This document shows, piece after piece, positions 1 through 8,973 of a DNA stretch of 55,624 nucleotides. A model generated the notes under the pieces. That model ran no database searches. It was not told where the DNA came from and saw only the letters and a list, made by a program, of their open reading frames with translations. The stretch is from assembly GCA_944392315.1 (NCBI GenBank), contig CALXWH010000021.1, positions 1 through 55,624 of the forward strand. Reading direction: 5' to 3'. The position numbers and the translations under genes are program-made. The stretch is from an uncultured Alphaproteobacteria bacterium (GTDB taxonomy: Bacteria > Pseudomonadota > Alphaproteobacteria > RF32 > CAG-239). Each line of letters begins with the position of its first letter. Position 1 is the stretch's first letter.

Positions 1-36
1 TGCATATCTTTATTATATCGCCGACTTTTTATTCAT

Positions 37-59
37 CCACCACTAAAGTGGTGGTTTTC
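37..59 (+). terminator. Intrinsic terminator, plus strand
   Basis: Stem CCACCAC / GTGGTGG with a TAAA loop, followed by TTTTCT. It would end a plus-strand transcript that enters from the left edge of the window; no gene for it is visible here. Confidence 0.5.
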
Positions 60-81
60 TACAAGGCATTAATAAAGCAAG

Positions 82-117
82 CTCCCCGATAGTTAAATTT
101 ATCGGGGAGTTTTTTTA
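82..117 (+). terminator. Strong intrinsic terminator, plus strand
   Basis: Nine-base-pair stem CTCCCCGAT / ATCGGGGAG followed by eight T. It lies just after the first hairpin, so a plus-strand gene left of the window is either doubly terminated or followed by a short transcript. The rest of positions 1-237 shows no gene. Confidence 0.75.
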
Positions 118-191
118 AGGTTCAGCAAGATATTATGAAACAACGTTAACTTTTACCACCTTTACCACCATCCCCTCTTCAATCACAAAAA

Positions 192-213
192 AACCTCCCT
201 TAAAGGGGAGGTT
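192..213 (-). terminator. Terminator of the ftsZ operon
   Basis: Stem AACCTCCC / GGGAGGTT; on the minus strand it is followed by a run of seven T. It sits 25 bases after the ftsZ stop and converges on the two plus-strand terminators. Confidence 0.75.
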
Positions 214-237
214 CTTCGTTGTCTGTAGTTCTAAAGA

Positions 238-1869
238 TTATCTGCGGCGCAAGAAAGACGGAATTTCCAAATCATCTTCATTGGAGCTTTCTTTTTCTGC
301 GAAATCTTCAATTTCATCAAACTTCGGCACCACAACCGGTTTCACCGGCTTTTTAGCCTTAGTGCGAGAAATACCCAAAATCTTATCAATAAAGCGTTGA
401 CGAGAAGGTGCTTCAGGCTCTTCTTGAATCATAGCCTGAGCCTCTTCGCGCGCTTTTCTCTCACGTGGCAATTCTACTTCACCCTGTTCAGGGAAGAGTT
501 GCGGTTCTTCTTCAATAATTTTAACCCGAGCAGTCGGCGCAAAGGCTCTATCAACTTTTATATCTGCCAATTCAGATTTAACCTGAGCCGCCTCTTCGGC
601 ATTAGCGACAACCGGCTTATTGATGATAGCATTAAACAAAGCGGAAGATGCATGCGGTTCCTCTGCCTCTTCTTCAGTTTTGAGGGCAGAAAATTCTTCT
701 TGTTTCGGCGCATTAGCCTTTTTAGCTGTTGTTAATTCAACGACATTATCAAGTTCAATCGGATTTTCTGTATCAGCAACAACAACTTCTTCTTCCACAA
801 CATTTTCAACAACCGGTTCATTGTCTGTCGTCTCAAGACCGGCATCCAAATCAACATAGTCGCTCATTTCTTTTGGTTTCAAAACCTGCATCGGCGCATC
901 ATCGTCAATACCCGTTACAACAATAGAAACGCGGATACGACCGGATAAAGAATCATCATAGCTAGAACCAAAAATAATCTCGGCATCTTCATCTACTTCT
1001 TCACGAATAATATTAACGGCCTCGTCAATTTCCATCAACGTGATGTCTGATCCGCCGGTAATATTGATGAGCACGCCTTTAGCCCCCTTCATTGAGCAAT
1101 CATCAAGAATTGGGTTAGAAAGCGCCTGTTCGGCAGCCACGCGAGCTCTATCCTCGCCTTCTGCTTCACCCGTGCCCATAATCGCTTTACCCTTATCTTC
1201 CATAATGCGCTTAACATCAGCAAAGTCAAGGTTAATCAACCCCGGCATAATCATCAAATCCGTAATGGAGCGCACACCGTCATAAAGCACTTCGTCCGCT
1301 TTAATAAAAGCGTCTTTAAGGGTTGTATTTTTATCAGCGATTCTAAAAAGGTTTTGGTTAGGAATAACAATAATACTGTCAACTTCTTTAATAAAGTTTT
1401 CAAGAGCGGCTTCAGCGTTTTCCATTCTTTTTTTGCCTTCAAACGCAAAAGGTTTTGTAACCACGCCAACCGTCAAGATTCCCTTTTCTTTAGCAATTTT
1501 AGCCACCACCGGAGCAGCGCCTGAGCCCGTACCGCCGCCCATACCGGCCGTAATAAAGACCATATTGGAATCTGCCAATTCTTTTTCAATATCTTCTTTA
1601 GCTTCTTCCGCGGCCATTTTACCGATTTCCGGTCTTGCGCCGGCACCCAAACCTTGAGTAATTTCAAGCCCCAGTTGGATTTTACGCGTTGCCGGAGAAA
1701 GAGCCAACGCCTGCGCATCGGTATTAGCGACAACAAAGTCAACACCTTCCAAATTTTTAGCCATCATATTGCTGATAGCATTACCGCCACCGCCGCCGAC
1801 ACCGATAACCGTAATTCTTGGTTTCAAATGAGTAAAACTGGTATCACCGACAGCTAATTTAATTGCCAT
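238..1869 (-). CDS. ftsZ: Cell division GTPase FtsZ
   Basis: Tubulin-like GTPase that polymerises into the Z ring at mid-cell and recruits the divisome. Seen: nucleotide-binding GGGGGNA at residues 25-31, tubulin signature GGGTGSG at 111-117, and the synergy-loop region NLDFADVK near 212. The globular part ends near residue 320; about 200 residues of acidic, Ala/Glu/Pro-rich linker follow, and the protein closes with the conserved C-terminal peptide [12 protein letters not shown], which in this family binds FtsA and other partners. The 543-residue length and long linker fit Alphaproteobacteria. The ATG is preceded by GGAG at a good distance. It is the last gene of the mraY-ftsZ cluster and is separated from ftsA by an 81-base gap holding a terminator-like hairpin. 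Confidence 0.98.
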   Translation of the reverse strand: MAIKLAVGDTSFTHLKPRITVIGVGGGGGNAISNMMAKNLEGVDFVVANTDAQALALSPATRKIQLGLEITQGLGAGARPEIGKMAAEEAKEDIEKELADSNMVFITAGMGGGTGSGAAPVVAKIAKEKGILTVGVVTKPFAFEGKKRMENAEAALENFIKEVDSIIVIPNQNLFRIADKNTTLKDAFIKADEVLYDGVRSITDLMIMPGLINLDFADVKRIMEDKGKAIMGTGEAEGEDRARVAAEQALSNPILDDCSMKGAKGVLINITGGSDITLMEIDEAVNIIREEVDEDAEIIFGSSYDDSLSGRIRVSIVVTGIDDDAPMQVLKPKEMSDYVDLDAGLETTDNEPVVENVVEEEVVVADTENPIELDNVVELTTAKKANAPKQEEFSALKTEEEAEEPHASSALFNAIINKPVVANAEEAAQVKSELADIKVDRAFAPTARVKIIEEEPQLFPEQGEVELPRERKAREEAQAMIQEEPEAPSRQRFIDKILGISRTKAKKPVKPVVVPKFDEIEDFAEKESSNEDDLEIPSFLRRR

Positions 1870-1889
1870 ATTATTATCTCCGTATAAAA

Positions 1890-1925
1890 AAAGCTAAAAT
1901 CTATTTTTAAGCGGATTTTAGCTTT
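1890..1925 (-). terminator. Terminator-like hairpin between ftsA and ftsZ (possible attenuator)
   Basis: A perfect 12-base-pair inverted repeat, AAAGCTAAAATC / GATTTTAGCTTT, with a 12-base loop. On the minus strand it is followed by T-rich sequence and then directly by the ftsZ SD (GGAG). It has the shape of an intrinsic terminator, though the stem is AT-rich. It may tune the ftsZ:ftsA ratio or mark a processing site; that role is inference. Confidence 0.5.
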
Positions 1926-1950
1926 AAATAAATTAAGTTTTCGTTACCGA

Positions 1951-3204
1951 CTAGCAAGTTTTTTTAAACAATTCCAAAATTTTTGCAAAAATTCCGCCGG
2001 TATTAGAACTAACGTTTACCTTTTTAACAATTTTGCGCTCTGAATTATTAACAGCAAACAAAAGCAAGCCGAGCGCGGTAGAAAAAGTCGGATTATGGAG
2101 CACCTGCGGGATATTTTCAATATTGCGCGGTCTGCCGATTCTCACCTGCTTATCAAGCACCATACTGGCCACTTCGCGCATCCCCGGAAGCTGAGCCGCG
2201 CCACCCGTTAAAACCACTCTGTGAGAGGCTGTATTTTTATAACCGGCTTCATCAAGTTTCCGCCCGACCAATTCAAAAATTTCTTCAACGCGAGGAGATA
2301 TAATGTTAATCAAATCGGAGCGATAAATTTGTTTAATATTACTGTCGTCTTCTTCGCCCACCGGATAAACATTGATAACTTCCTGTTCATCTTGGCTGAT
2401 GAGGAACGCGCAACCATGACGATTTTTCACTTCTTCGGCATAATTAAAAGATGTCGTCAACCCCAAAGCAATATCGTTTGTAACGTTAATACCGCCCACC
2501 GGAATAGAAGAGAAATAAACCGGATGTCCGTTCTTAAATGTCGCGATGCTTGTGGTTCCGCCGCCAATATCAATAATCGTTGCGCCCAGCTCTTTTTCAT
2601 CATCCACCAAACAAGAAAGCCCCGAGGCGTATGCAGAAAACGCTTTCATCTCAATATCCAAATGCGAGCTCTCAACAACAGTTGCCAAGTTTTTATACAT
2701 GGGTTTCGGATAAAGCCCCAAAAGGATATTTACATTAAGCGTATCGCCATAAATACTGATAGGATTTTTAACTTCTTCACCATTATCCACATGATAGCCC
2801 ATCGTCAAAAAGTGAATAGGTTCATTACCTTCCACATTCACTTTCATCAAGCCTTTATCGGTCACTTTTTTAACATCTTCTTCCGAAACCGGCCTATTTT
2901 TGTGTAAAGGAATAGAGGAGCTTCTGACCACGCTGCGCGTTCTGTCGCCGGAAACATTTACAATCACGTTTGTAATCCGTTCATTAGCCATCTGTTCAGC
3001 AGCTTCCACGGCGTTACAAACAGCAATTGTTGCCTGATTAACATCGGTAACCACGCCGTTTTTAATTCCCTTAGAGGCATTATACCCATAGCCCAAAATA
3101 GAAAGTCTCTTCTCTTTTGTAACTCTGGCAATAATACAGCAAACCTTAGATGTACCAATATCCAAAGCGGCCACGATTGGCGATCTGTTAAAAGAATGGT
3201 TCAT
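1951..3204 (-). CDS. ftsA: Cell division protein FtsA
   Basis: Actin-like ATPase that tethers FtsZ filaments to the inner membrane. Seen: N-terminal phosphate-1 region VAALDIGTSKVCCIIARV near residues 12-29, the second phosphate region IDIGGGTTSIATF near 211, and the adenosine motif VVLTGGAAQLPG near 325. The C-terminus GIFAKILELFKKTC is a short amphipathic helix, the usual membrane-targeting sequence. The 417-residue length is normal. AAGGA lies 7-8 bases before the ATG. The gene starts 18 bases after ftsQ, so the two are almost certainly cotranscribed. Confidence 0.97.
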   Translation of the reverse strand: MNHSFNRSPIVAALDIGTSKVCCIIARVTKEKRLSILGYGYNASKGIKNGVVTDVNQATIAVCNAVEAAEQMANERITNVIVNVSGDRTRSVVRSSSIPLHKNRPVSEEDVKKVTDKGLMKVNVEGNEPIHFLTMGYHVDNGEEVKNPISIYGDTLNVNILLGLYPKPMYKNLATVVESSHLDIEMKAFSAYASGLSCLVDDEKELGATIIDIGGGTTSIATFKNGHPVYFSSIPVGGINVTNDIALGLTTSFNYAEEVKNRHGCAFLISQDEQEVINVYPVGEEDDSNIKQIYRSDLINIISPRVEEIFELVGRKLDEAGYKNTASHRVVLTGGAAQLPGMREVASMVLDKQVRIGRPRNIENIPQVLHNPTFSTALGLLLFAVNNSERKIVKKVNVSSNTGGIFAKILELFKKTC

Positions 3205-3222
3205 TGCAATTCCTTTACTTTG

Positions 3223-4065
3223 TTATCTTTTAAGCATCAAATCTTCAACAGATTTATCAATATCTACAATTATTCTGTTTTTGTATCTTACATCAAAGGA
3301 AGTTAATTTACGTTTAAAAATTCCCTGTCTTTTATTCAATAATGCAATTTTTTGATATGCTTTGGCAAAATTCTTTTCCGGGAGCTTAACCACAATACCG
3401 TTATTAACGTTATCAAAAATCAAATTCCACCGACGGTTAGAAACAAAGACCGCCGCTTTCACCCGACTTTCCAACTCTTTATCTGTCGCCAACACCTCCA
3501 AAAGTTCCGTCAAGTGGTGCGGTGCGCCATCACCGGTCAAGATAAGAATAGGCGCATCCGGCTCATAGTCTTCCACTTCAATAACATTACCTTCCGTATC
3601 CACCGGATAGTAACGTCCTTCATATTGCCAAATCGCTTTCACTTCTCTTTCTTTAATATTGACCAAAATATTATTAGGGAAGAAACTTCTTTTAACCACG
3701 CAGCTGCGCACCCAAGTGAGCTGTTCAATTTGATTTTGCAATTTTTCAATATCCACACCCAAAATACTTTCATTTTCAGACAAGTTAAGCGCCTGAATCA
3801 AATCTTCATACGAAGTTCTGTGATTTCCCTCCACAATAACATCTTCCACATAAAGTCCGTGTTTGGCAGAAATTTTATAAACAGCCTGCATAAACTTGTC
3901 AAACTGCACCGAAATCACGTTATCTCTGACGGTTACCGCCGTAAGCGAAAGTGATAAGATAATTAAAAAAGCAACCACAACTCCAGTCAGCCGATACGCC
4001 CACTCGTGCACCGGATAAACGCGCATATCTTGCAAATTCAAATTATTATCAGTTGTTGTTACCAT
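3223..4065 (-). CDS. ftsQ: Cell division protein FtsQ
   Basis: Bitopic inner-membrane divisome protein. Seen: a cytoplasmic N-terminus of about 28 residues, one transmembrane helix (about residues 29-47, GVVVAFLIILSLSLTAV), then a POTRA-type domain beginning LYVEDVIVEGNHRTSYEDL near residue 72 and the FtsQ beta domain with LTWVRSCVVKRSFFPNNILV and the conserved VNIKEREVKAIWQ. In the family it links FtsK to FtsB/FtsL and the septal synthase; ftsL and ftsB are not in this window. It lies between murB (21-base gap) and ftsA (18-base gap), its usual alphaproteobacterial position except that ddl is absent. Confidence 0.95.
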   Translation of the reverse strand: MVTTTDNNLNLQDMRVYPVHEWAYRLTGVVVAFLIILSLSLTAVTVRDNVISVQFDKFMQAVYKISAKHGLYVEDVIVEGNHRTSYEDLIQALNLSENESILGVDIEKLQNQIEQLTWVRSCVVKRSFFPNNILVNIKEREVKAIWQYEGRYYPVDTEGNVIEVEDYEPDAPILILTGDGAPHHLTELLEVLATDKELESRVKAAVFVSNRRWNLIFDNVNNGIVVKLPEKNFAKAYQKIALLNKRQGIFKRKLTSFDVRYKNRIIVDIDKSVEDLMLKR

Positions 4066-4086
4066 TTTCGTTGACTTTTTTTAACC

Positions 4087-5013
4087 TTATTTTTTAACTC
4101 CGATACGACGTACTTCCCACTCTAAGGTGATAGCCGTTTTTTCTTTGACTTTTTCAATAATCAATTCGCCTAATTCTTCAATATCTTCAGCCGTAGCCGT
4201 TCCGCGATTAATTAAGAAATTACAATGTTTGTCCGAAACTTCCGCCCCACCGACTTTAAGTCCGGCACAACCGGCTTCTTTAATGAGCTTCCATGCCTGC
4301 AGACCTTCCGGATTTTTAAACGTGGAACCAGCTGTTTTTTTGTTAATCGGCTGATGCTCCATCCGATATTTTTGTTGCTCATCCATTGTTTTTTTAATCT
4401 CTTGCGGATCCGCTTTAATTCCCTTGAGCGTCACATCAAGAATAATCCAATCTTCCGGAAAGATGCTGGAGCGATAAGAAAAATTAAAGTCAGCCGCCGT
4501 CGTTTCATAAACTCTGCCCCATTCGTTCATAATATGCGCCTTAACAAACACATCCGAAACGCTCTTTCCGAAACATCCCGCATTTGTGCGAAGCAATCCA
4601 CCGATACGTCCCGGAACCGAGCAGATAAATTCCAATCCGCCCACGCCATGTTCCACCAACGCCTTTTTCAAATCACTGTTTTTCATACCGGCGCCGACCG
4701 TAACTTCCGTTCCGTTAAATGAACACGCCCGAAACGCCGGCCCATCCAATTTAATCACAACTCCCGGAATACCGCCATCGCGCACCAACAAATTAGAGCC
4801 GCCCCCGATAACCGTCACCGGAATAGATTCCGGCCGCCGCATTAAAAAGGTAGATAAATCATCCGCATCTTTCGGCAAAAACAAAACTTCGGCCGGCCCT
4901 CCAACCCCAAACCACGTATGCTTGGCCAGCTTAACATTTTCCATATATTTTCCTCTAACCTCCGGCAAGCTGTCAAAAATTGCCGTTTTTGCACCAAACA
5001 AACGTCCAAACAT
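4087..5013 (-). CDS. murB: UDP-N-acetylenolpyruvoylglucosamine reductase MurB
   Basis: Reduces UDP-GlcNAc-enolpyruvate to UDP-MurNAc with NADPH and FAD, the second committed step of peptidoglycan precursor synthesis. Seen: the FAD-binding stretch VTVIGGGSNLLVRDGG near residues 65-80, GRIGGLLRTNAGCFG near 130-145, YRSSIF near 180, and the type I/II substrate loop HQPINKKTAGSTFKNP near 243. The catalytic serine is probably the one in GSTFKNP. The 308-residue length matches the short alphaproteobacterial type. AGGAG lies 7 bases before the ATG. A 70-base gap to ftsW contains a possible internal promoter. Confidence 0.97.
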   Translation of the reverse strand: MFGRLFGAKTAIFDSLPEVRGKYMENVKLAKHTWFGVGGPAEVLFLPKDADDLSTFLMRRPESIPVTVIGGGSNLLVRDGGIPGVVIKLDGPAFRACSFNGTEVTVGAGMKNSDLKKALVEHGVGGLEFICSVPGRIGGLLRTNAGCFGKSVSDVFVKAHIMNEWGRVYETTAADFNFSYRSSIFPEDWIILDVTLKGIKADPQEIKKTMDEQQKYRMEHQPINKKTAGSTFKNPEGLQAWKLIKEAGCAGLKVGGAEVSDKHCNFLINRGTATAEDIEELGELIIEKVKEKTAITLEWEVRRIGVKK

Positions 5014-5047
5014 AACTTTTCTCCTATCAAACTTTCGGTAATCCCGA

Positions 5048-5077
5048 ATTATAATTTATTGTCAAAATAACGCACAA
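5048..5077 (-). promoter_or_regulatory. Possible internal promoter for murB-ftsQ-ftsA-ftsZ
   Basis: On the minus strand the ftsW-murB gap has a perfect TATAAT (5048-5053) with TTGTGC (5072-5077) 18 bases upstream. The match at -10 is excellent and at -35 moderate. Such a promoter would let murB-ftsZ be transcribed apart from mraY-ftsW. Confidence 0.4.
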
Positions 5078-5083
5078 ACAAGT

Positions 5084-6217
5084 CTATCCGTTATCTTTAT
5101 CTTCCGCCGTTGCATTTTTACGCGTCAGCGCCAACAGCATTCCCATCGTAATACAGCTGGCAAGCATGGATGATCCACCATAAGAAACAAACGGTAGCGT
5201 CATACCTTTGGCCGGCATCAGTTGCAACGCCGAACACATATTCACAATAGCCTGTCCGCCCAAAGAAGCCGCAAGCCCCGAAGCCGCATACATCACAAAC
5301 AGATTATTGTCCCGCATGGAAAGCATCATCGCACGCACAACAATCACAGCAAAAATCGCCACAATAATCGTTGTCAACCAAACCCCATATTCTTCGCCCG
5401 CCAACGCAAAAATAAAGTCCGTATGCACATCCGGCAGCGTCATCTTAACATAACCTTCACCGGGTCCCCTGCCCAACAGATTTCCGTTAGCAAAAGCATC
5501 CATAGATTTTTGAATTTGCGATCCGATTTCGTTTTCGGAAGCCAAAAATCTGTCAATACGATCCCGCACGTGCGCTAAAAAGAAATATGAACCGGTAACC
5601 AAAATCAAACCTGCCGAAAAGAGTGTTGCAATCAACCAAACCGGAATTCCGGCCCAAATCATCTGCAATCCCCACACACCGGCAATCAACACCGTCATCC
5701 CCAAGTCCGGCTGTCCGAAAACAGAAAGCGCCGTCACCAAAAAGAGCGCCACCGAAAGGCTCATCCCCGGAAAATCTTCAATTTTTTTATTGGCATCCAA
5801 AAGCCATGCCGTCACCACAATAAAAACCGGCTTAATAAATTCGGAAGGTTGCAGAGAAAACCCCGCAAATTTAATCCATCTCGCCGCACCTTTAGTTGCA
5901 TCACCCACAACATAGGTTAAAATAACGCCGACAAACGCACACAAAAAGCCCAACACGGCCAACCGCCGAATTGTACGCAAGCTCTGCATAGAAATACCAA
6001 TCATGAGCACCAAGCCCATAAAGATAAAGACGCTCTGCTTTTTAATAAAAGCAAAGTCATCCACCAATCTATCACGATGTGCGGCCGAAGGGCTTGCGGA
6101 TAAAACCAGCATAGCCCCGATAAAAATCAAAAACAGCGTCAAAGAAAAGCTAACTTTATCAACCGTCCACCACCAGTTAGAAATTTTGCTTTTACTATGT
6201 CTTGCCAAAGAAAGCAT
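5084..6217 (-). CDS. ftsW: Peptidoglycan glycosyltransferase FtsW
   Basis: SEDS-family polytopic membrane enzyme that polymerises lipid II glycan strands at the septum with its partner PBP (FtsI, not in this window). Seen: about ten transmembrane segments, the SEDS motifs WIKFAGFSLQPSEFIKPV near residue 128, QPDLGMTVLI near 168, and the C-terminal LPFVSYGGSSMLASC near 345. Catalytic Asp is expected in the large periplasmic loop around VHTDFIFALAGEEYG. I start at the ATG at 6217 because GGGGCG lies upstream of it; an in-frame TTG two codons earlier (6223) is possible. It begins about 18 bases after mraY, in one operon. Confidence 0.96.
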   Translation of the reverse strand: MLSLARHSKSKISNWWWTVDKVSFSLTLFLIFIGAMLVLSASPSAAHRDRLVDDFAFIKKQSVFIFMGLVLMIGISMQSLRTIRRLAVLGFLCAFVGVILTYVVGDATKGAARWIKFAGFSLQPSEFIKPVFIVVTAWLLDANKKIEDFPGMSLSVALFLVTALSVFGQPDLGMTVLIAGVWGLQMIWAGIPVWLIATLFSAGLILVTGSYFFLAHVRDRIDRFLASENEIGSQIQKSMDAFANGNLLGRGPGEGYVKMTLPDVHTDFIFALAGEEYGVWLTTIIVAIFAVIVVRAMMLSMRDNNLFVMYAASGLAASLGGQAIVNMCSALQLMPAKGMTLPFVSYGGSSMLASCITMGMLLALTRKNATAEDKDNG

Positions 6218-6235
6218 TTTCAATGCGCCCCAAAA

Positions 6236-7282
6236 TTAGATTAAAGCCAACAAACCGATAAGAGAAGCCACCGCCGTAACACCCCAAAACGTATAAACGA
6301 CCTTAACCTCGCTCCATCCGAGTTGCTCAAAATGGTGATGAATAGGTGCCATTCTAAAAAAGCGTTTGCCGGTTTTTTTGAAGTATAGAACTTGAATCAT
6401 CACCGACACTGTTTCAATCACAAACACAATACCGACAATTGCCAACAAAATTTCATGTTTCAAGATAACGGCAATCACGCCCAACACGGCGCCCAATGCC
6501 AGCGACCCCGTATCCCCCATAAAAACGCGAGCCTTTTTAAGGTTAAACCACAAAAACCCGATGCAAGCACCGGCCAATGCCGCACAAACCACAGCCATTT
6601 CGGCGCTTTTCGGCACATACGGAAACGCCGTTTCATTAAAGACCGGATATCCCGTTGCAAAAGCAAAAATCATAAACACAGAAAAGACAATTGCAAGCAT
6701 ACCGCCGGCCAAGCCATCCAATCCGTCGCTGAGATTAACGGCATTGGATGCGCCCGAAATAACCAAAACCGCAAACGGAATATACACCCAAGAAAGTTGG
6801 AACGACCAATTCAGATAAGGGATAAAGAGCTGACTTTCAATAGAGTTCGGTGTAGCTGCCGCAATCACATTAACCGCCAACACTGCCGCCATAAATTGGA
6901 TAAACAGTTTCATCTTAGCCGTCATGGCGTTTGGTGTTTGTTTTTTAACTTTAACATAATCGTCGGCAAAACCGGTCAGACCATAAACCACCAACACCAA
7001 CATAGAAATCCACACAAAGTGCTGTTTAACATTTGCAAACAAAAGCATCGCAAGCAAGCTAGTACCCAAGATGAGCACCCCGCCCATGGTCGGCGTTCCT
7101 TTTTTCTCTTCAATATGAGATTTCGGTCCGTCCCCGCGAATAGGCTGTCCGCCTTTTTCATGTCCCTTCAAGAACTCAATTAATTTTCCGCCGGTTAAAA
7201 GAGAAACAATTAACGCCACAGCAAAAGCTGCCGCCGCTCTTAACGGCACAGTTTCCGGTGCATAAGACCACATAGACCACAT
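6236..7282 (-). CDS. mraY: Phospho-MurNAc-pentapeptide-transferase MraY
   Basis: Integral membrane enzyme that transfers phospho-MurNAc-pentapeptide to undecaprenyl phosphate, making lipid I. Seen: KKGTPTMGGVLIL near residues 59-71, the catalytic aspartates in GFADDYVKVKKQ near 104-115, NAVNLSDGLDGLAGG near 180-194, VFMGDTGSLALG near 252-263, and the substrate loop MAPIHHHFEQLGW near 309-321. Ten transmembrane segments are apparent. At 348 residues it is slightly short for the family. It is the first gene of the division cluster here; murF and murD, its usual neighbours, are missing and a helicase gene lies upstream instead. Confidence 0.97.
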   Translation of the reverse strand: MWSMWSYAPETVPLRAAAAFAVALIVSLLTGGKLIEFLKGHEKGGQPIRGDGPKSHIEEKKGTPTMGGVLILGTSLLAMLLFANVKQHFVWISMLVLVVYGLTGFADDYVKVKKQTPNAMTAKMKLFIQFMAAVLAVNVIAAATPNSIESQLFIPYLNWSFQLSWVYIPFAVLVISGASNAVNLSDGLDGLAGGMLAIVFSVFMIFAFATGYPVFNETAFPYVPKSAEMAVVCAALAGACIGFLWFNLKKARVFMGDTGSLALGAVLGVIAVILKHEILLAIVGIVFVIETVSVMIQVLYFKKTGKRFFRMAPIHHHFEQLGWSEVKVVYTFWGVTAVASLIGLLALI

Positions 7283-7420
7283 ATCAAAAATCCCATCTGA
7301 AAAAGTTACACAAAAACTAAAAAAATCTATTGCCGACAGTTTAAGAGCAAATATCTAAATTAAGTCTTAAAAAACGGCTGAAAAACAAAAAAAATTGAAA
7401 AAATTTTTTCTCTCTCTTCC

Positions 7421-7436
7421 CCGCCATTTTCCGCCA
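7421..7436 (-). promoter_or_regulatory. 10-bp-spaced direct repeat upstream of mraY
   Basis: On the minus strand two copies of TGGCGG begin exactly ten bases apart, in the 184-base gap between the helicase stop and mraY. The one-helical-turn spacing resembles the TGGGN boxes bound by MraZ before dcw clusters, but the core differs and mraZ is not in the window. No convincing promoter was found in this gap. Confidence 0.25.
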
Positions 7437-7466
7437 TATTCACAACCTATAATCGCCCAAAAATTC

Positions 7467-8801
7467 TTAACGCAAAAAGCTCTTAATGCGCTCCGAAAAA
7501 ATAATATCATCTTCCGAAAGACCGTGTTTAATGAGCATATCCGCCTTTTTGCGCGTCCGTGAAAGCGCCACATAAAGCTGCCCATGCGCAAACGCCCCGC
7601 GGTCAATATCCACAATCACCCGATCAAGCGTTTTCCCCTGCGCTTTGTGAATAGTAAGTGCATACCCGAGCTGCAACGGAAATTGAATAAACGAACCTGT
7701 TTCCTTTTCAGTTACCTCGCCGGTTTCTTCATTCACGTCATACGCAAAAGACTTCCACTCTTCACGCCGCACGGTAATAAATTTATTATCCTGCAAACAA
7801 CGAACGATAATATAACGCTCCTCTAATTTTTCCACCACGCCGGACGTTCCGTTGATATAGTCGGGATAATTATTTTTATTAAACACCACCAGCGCGCCTT
7901 CTTTAAGCGTCAAGTTTTTAGGAGAAGGCGTATCCTGCATTTTTTCAAAAGACCCGTTAAGTTGCGCTTCATAATCTCGCGCCTCGGTATCAAGCGCCGC
8001 CAACCGCCGCCGATTAATTCCTTCCGCCACCGCGCGATACGGGGTAATGGTAATGGCTGTATTCATAAAGTCCGCCGGATAAGTTTCCGCACGATTAAAA
8101 TAATCCACCGTTTCGGCAATATTTTCATCCCGCCGCAAGTTTTGCAAATATTGCAACAGCTCCTTATCACTTTGCCGATAAACTTCCGTCAGTTCAATCT
8201 TTTCAAACGCCCCTTTCTGATAAGATTTAGCATCAAAAAAATACGGTTCGCGCGTTCCATATTCCGCCCGAAAGGCTTCCATGGCCGAAGGTTTAATAAT
8301 CGGCGGCAGCTGACACAAATCGCCGATAAGAATAATTTGCAACCCGCCAAACAGCGCCAAATTTCCCCTGGCCTGACAACAAAGCGCCTCCACGGCATCC
8401 AAAATATCCGGCCTAACCATAGACACTTCATCAATAATCAAAATATCCGTTTTTTTCAAAATAGACTTAAGTTTCCGCCGTTTAGAAGAAAGCACCTCCC
8501 GCATAATCAAAAAATCACTCAACGGCAGCGTAAACATAGAATGTATGGTCGCCCCCTCAATATTAAGCGCGGCAATAGCCGTCGGCGCCACCAAGCGGAT
8601 ACGTTTTTTAGAGTGTTTTTTAAGATATTTGATAAATGTAGATTTTCCGGTTCCGGCCTGTCCCTGAATAAAAATATTGTTGTGTGTATGTTCAATTTTA
8701 TCAAACAGTTTGCGTTGCACCAAATTAAGCTCGTCCAAATCTTTAACCGATTTAGAAATAGCTTTTAACGCATTAACTTCCTGCAGATTAACCACACTCA
8801 T
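7467..8801 (-). CDS. PIF1/RecD-like SF1B DNA helicase
   Basis: ATP-dependent 5'-3' DNA helicase of the PIF1/RecD/TraA group, probably cytoplasmic and involved in replication or repair. Seen: Walker A GQAGTGKSTF near residues 48-57, VAPTAIAALNIEGATIHSMF motif Ia, Walker B ILIIDEVSMV near 118, FGGLQIILIGDLCQLPPI motif III region, and C-terminal motifs YALTIHKAQGKTLDRVIVD and LYVALSRTRK (motifs V and VI). I start at the second ATG (8801); an in-frame ATG at 8819 has no SD and would lie about ten bases from the predicted transcription start. It stands alone upstream of mraY. The cellular role is not fixed by sequence. Confidence 0.88.
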   Translation of the reverse strand: MSVVNLQEVNALKAISKSVKDLDELNLVQRKLFDKIEHTHNNIFIQGQAGTGKSTFIKYLKKHSKKRIRLVAPTAIAALNIEGATIHSMFTLPLSDFLIMREVLSSKRRKLKSILKKTDILIIDEVSMVRPDILDAVEALCCQARGNLALFGGLQIILIGDLCQLPPIIKPSAMEAFRAEYGTREPYFFDAKSYQKGAFEKIELTEVYRQSDKELLQYLQNLRRDENIAETVDYFNRAETYPADFMNTAITITPYRAVAEGINRRRLAALDTEARDYEAQLNGSFEKMQDTPSPKNLTLKEGALVVFNKNNYPDYINGTSGVVEKLEERYIIVRCLQDNKFITVRREEWKSFAYDVNEETGEVTEKETGSFIQFPLQLGYALTIHKAQGKTLDRVIVDIDRGAFAHGQLYVALSRTRKKADMLIKHGLSEDDIIFSERIKSFLR

Positions 8802-8834
8802 CGTCACAAATCCACCCATCCGAAACTTGTGCGA

Positions 8835-8862
8835 ATTATATCAACAAAAAGCAAAATGTAAA
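8835..8862 (-). promoter_or_regulatory. Promoter of the helicase gene
   Basis: Minus strand TTTACA (8857-8862), 16-base spacer, perfect TATAAT (8835-8840). The predicted start is near 8828, so the leader is very short. Confidence 0.55.
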
Positions 8863-8902
8863 GCCTAAAGAACAAAACCGCAACACAAGAGAAGATAAAG
8901 CA

Positions 8903-8940
8903 AAACTCTCTCTTTCAAACTTTTTCAAAAGAGAGAGTTT
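8903..8940 (-). terminator. Hairpin terminator after sulP
   Basis: A perfect 13-base-pair stem, AAACTCTCTCTTT / AAAGAGAGAGTTT. On the minus strand the following T run is only four long, so termination may be incomplete. It lies 34 bases after the sulP stop. Confidence 0.6.
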
Positions 8941-8973
8941 CGTTAATACTTAAACCACACAAAATCCGTCAGA

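Noticed and set aside
1..237. A small RNA between the two plus-strand terminators
   Set aside because: The spacing allows it, but no promoter or recognisable fold is visible and the left context is missing.
2221..2907. 228-codon plus-strand frame inside ftsA
   Set aside because: Antisense shadow of a certain gene; His/Asn/Ile-rich sequence typical of reversed coding DNA in this genome.
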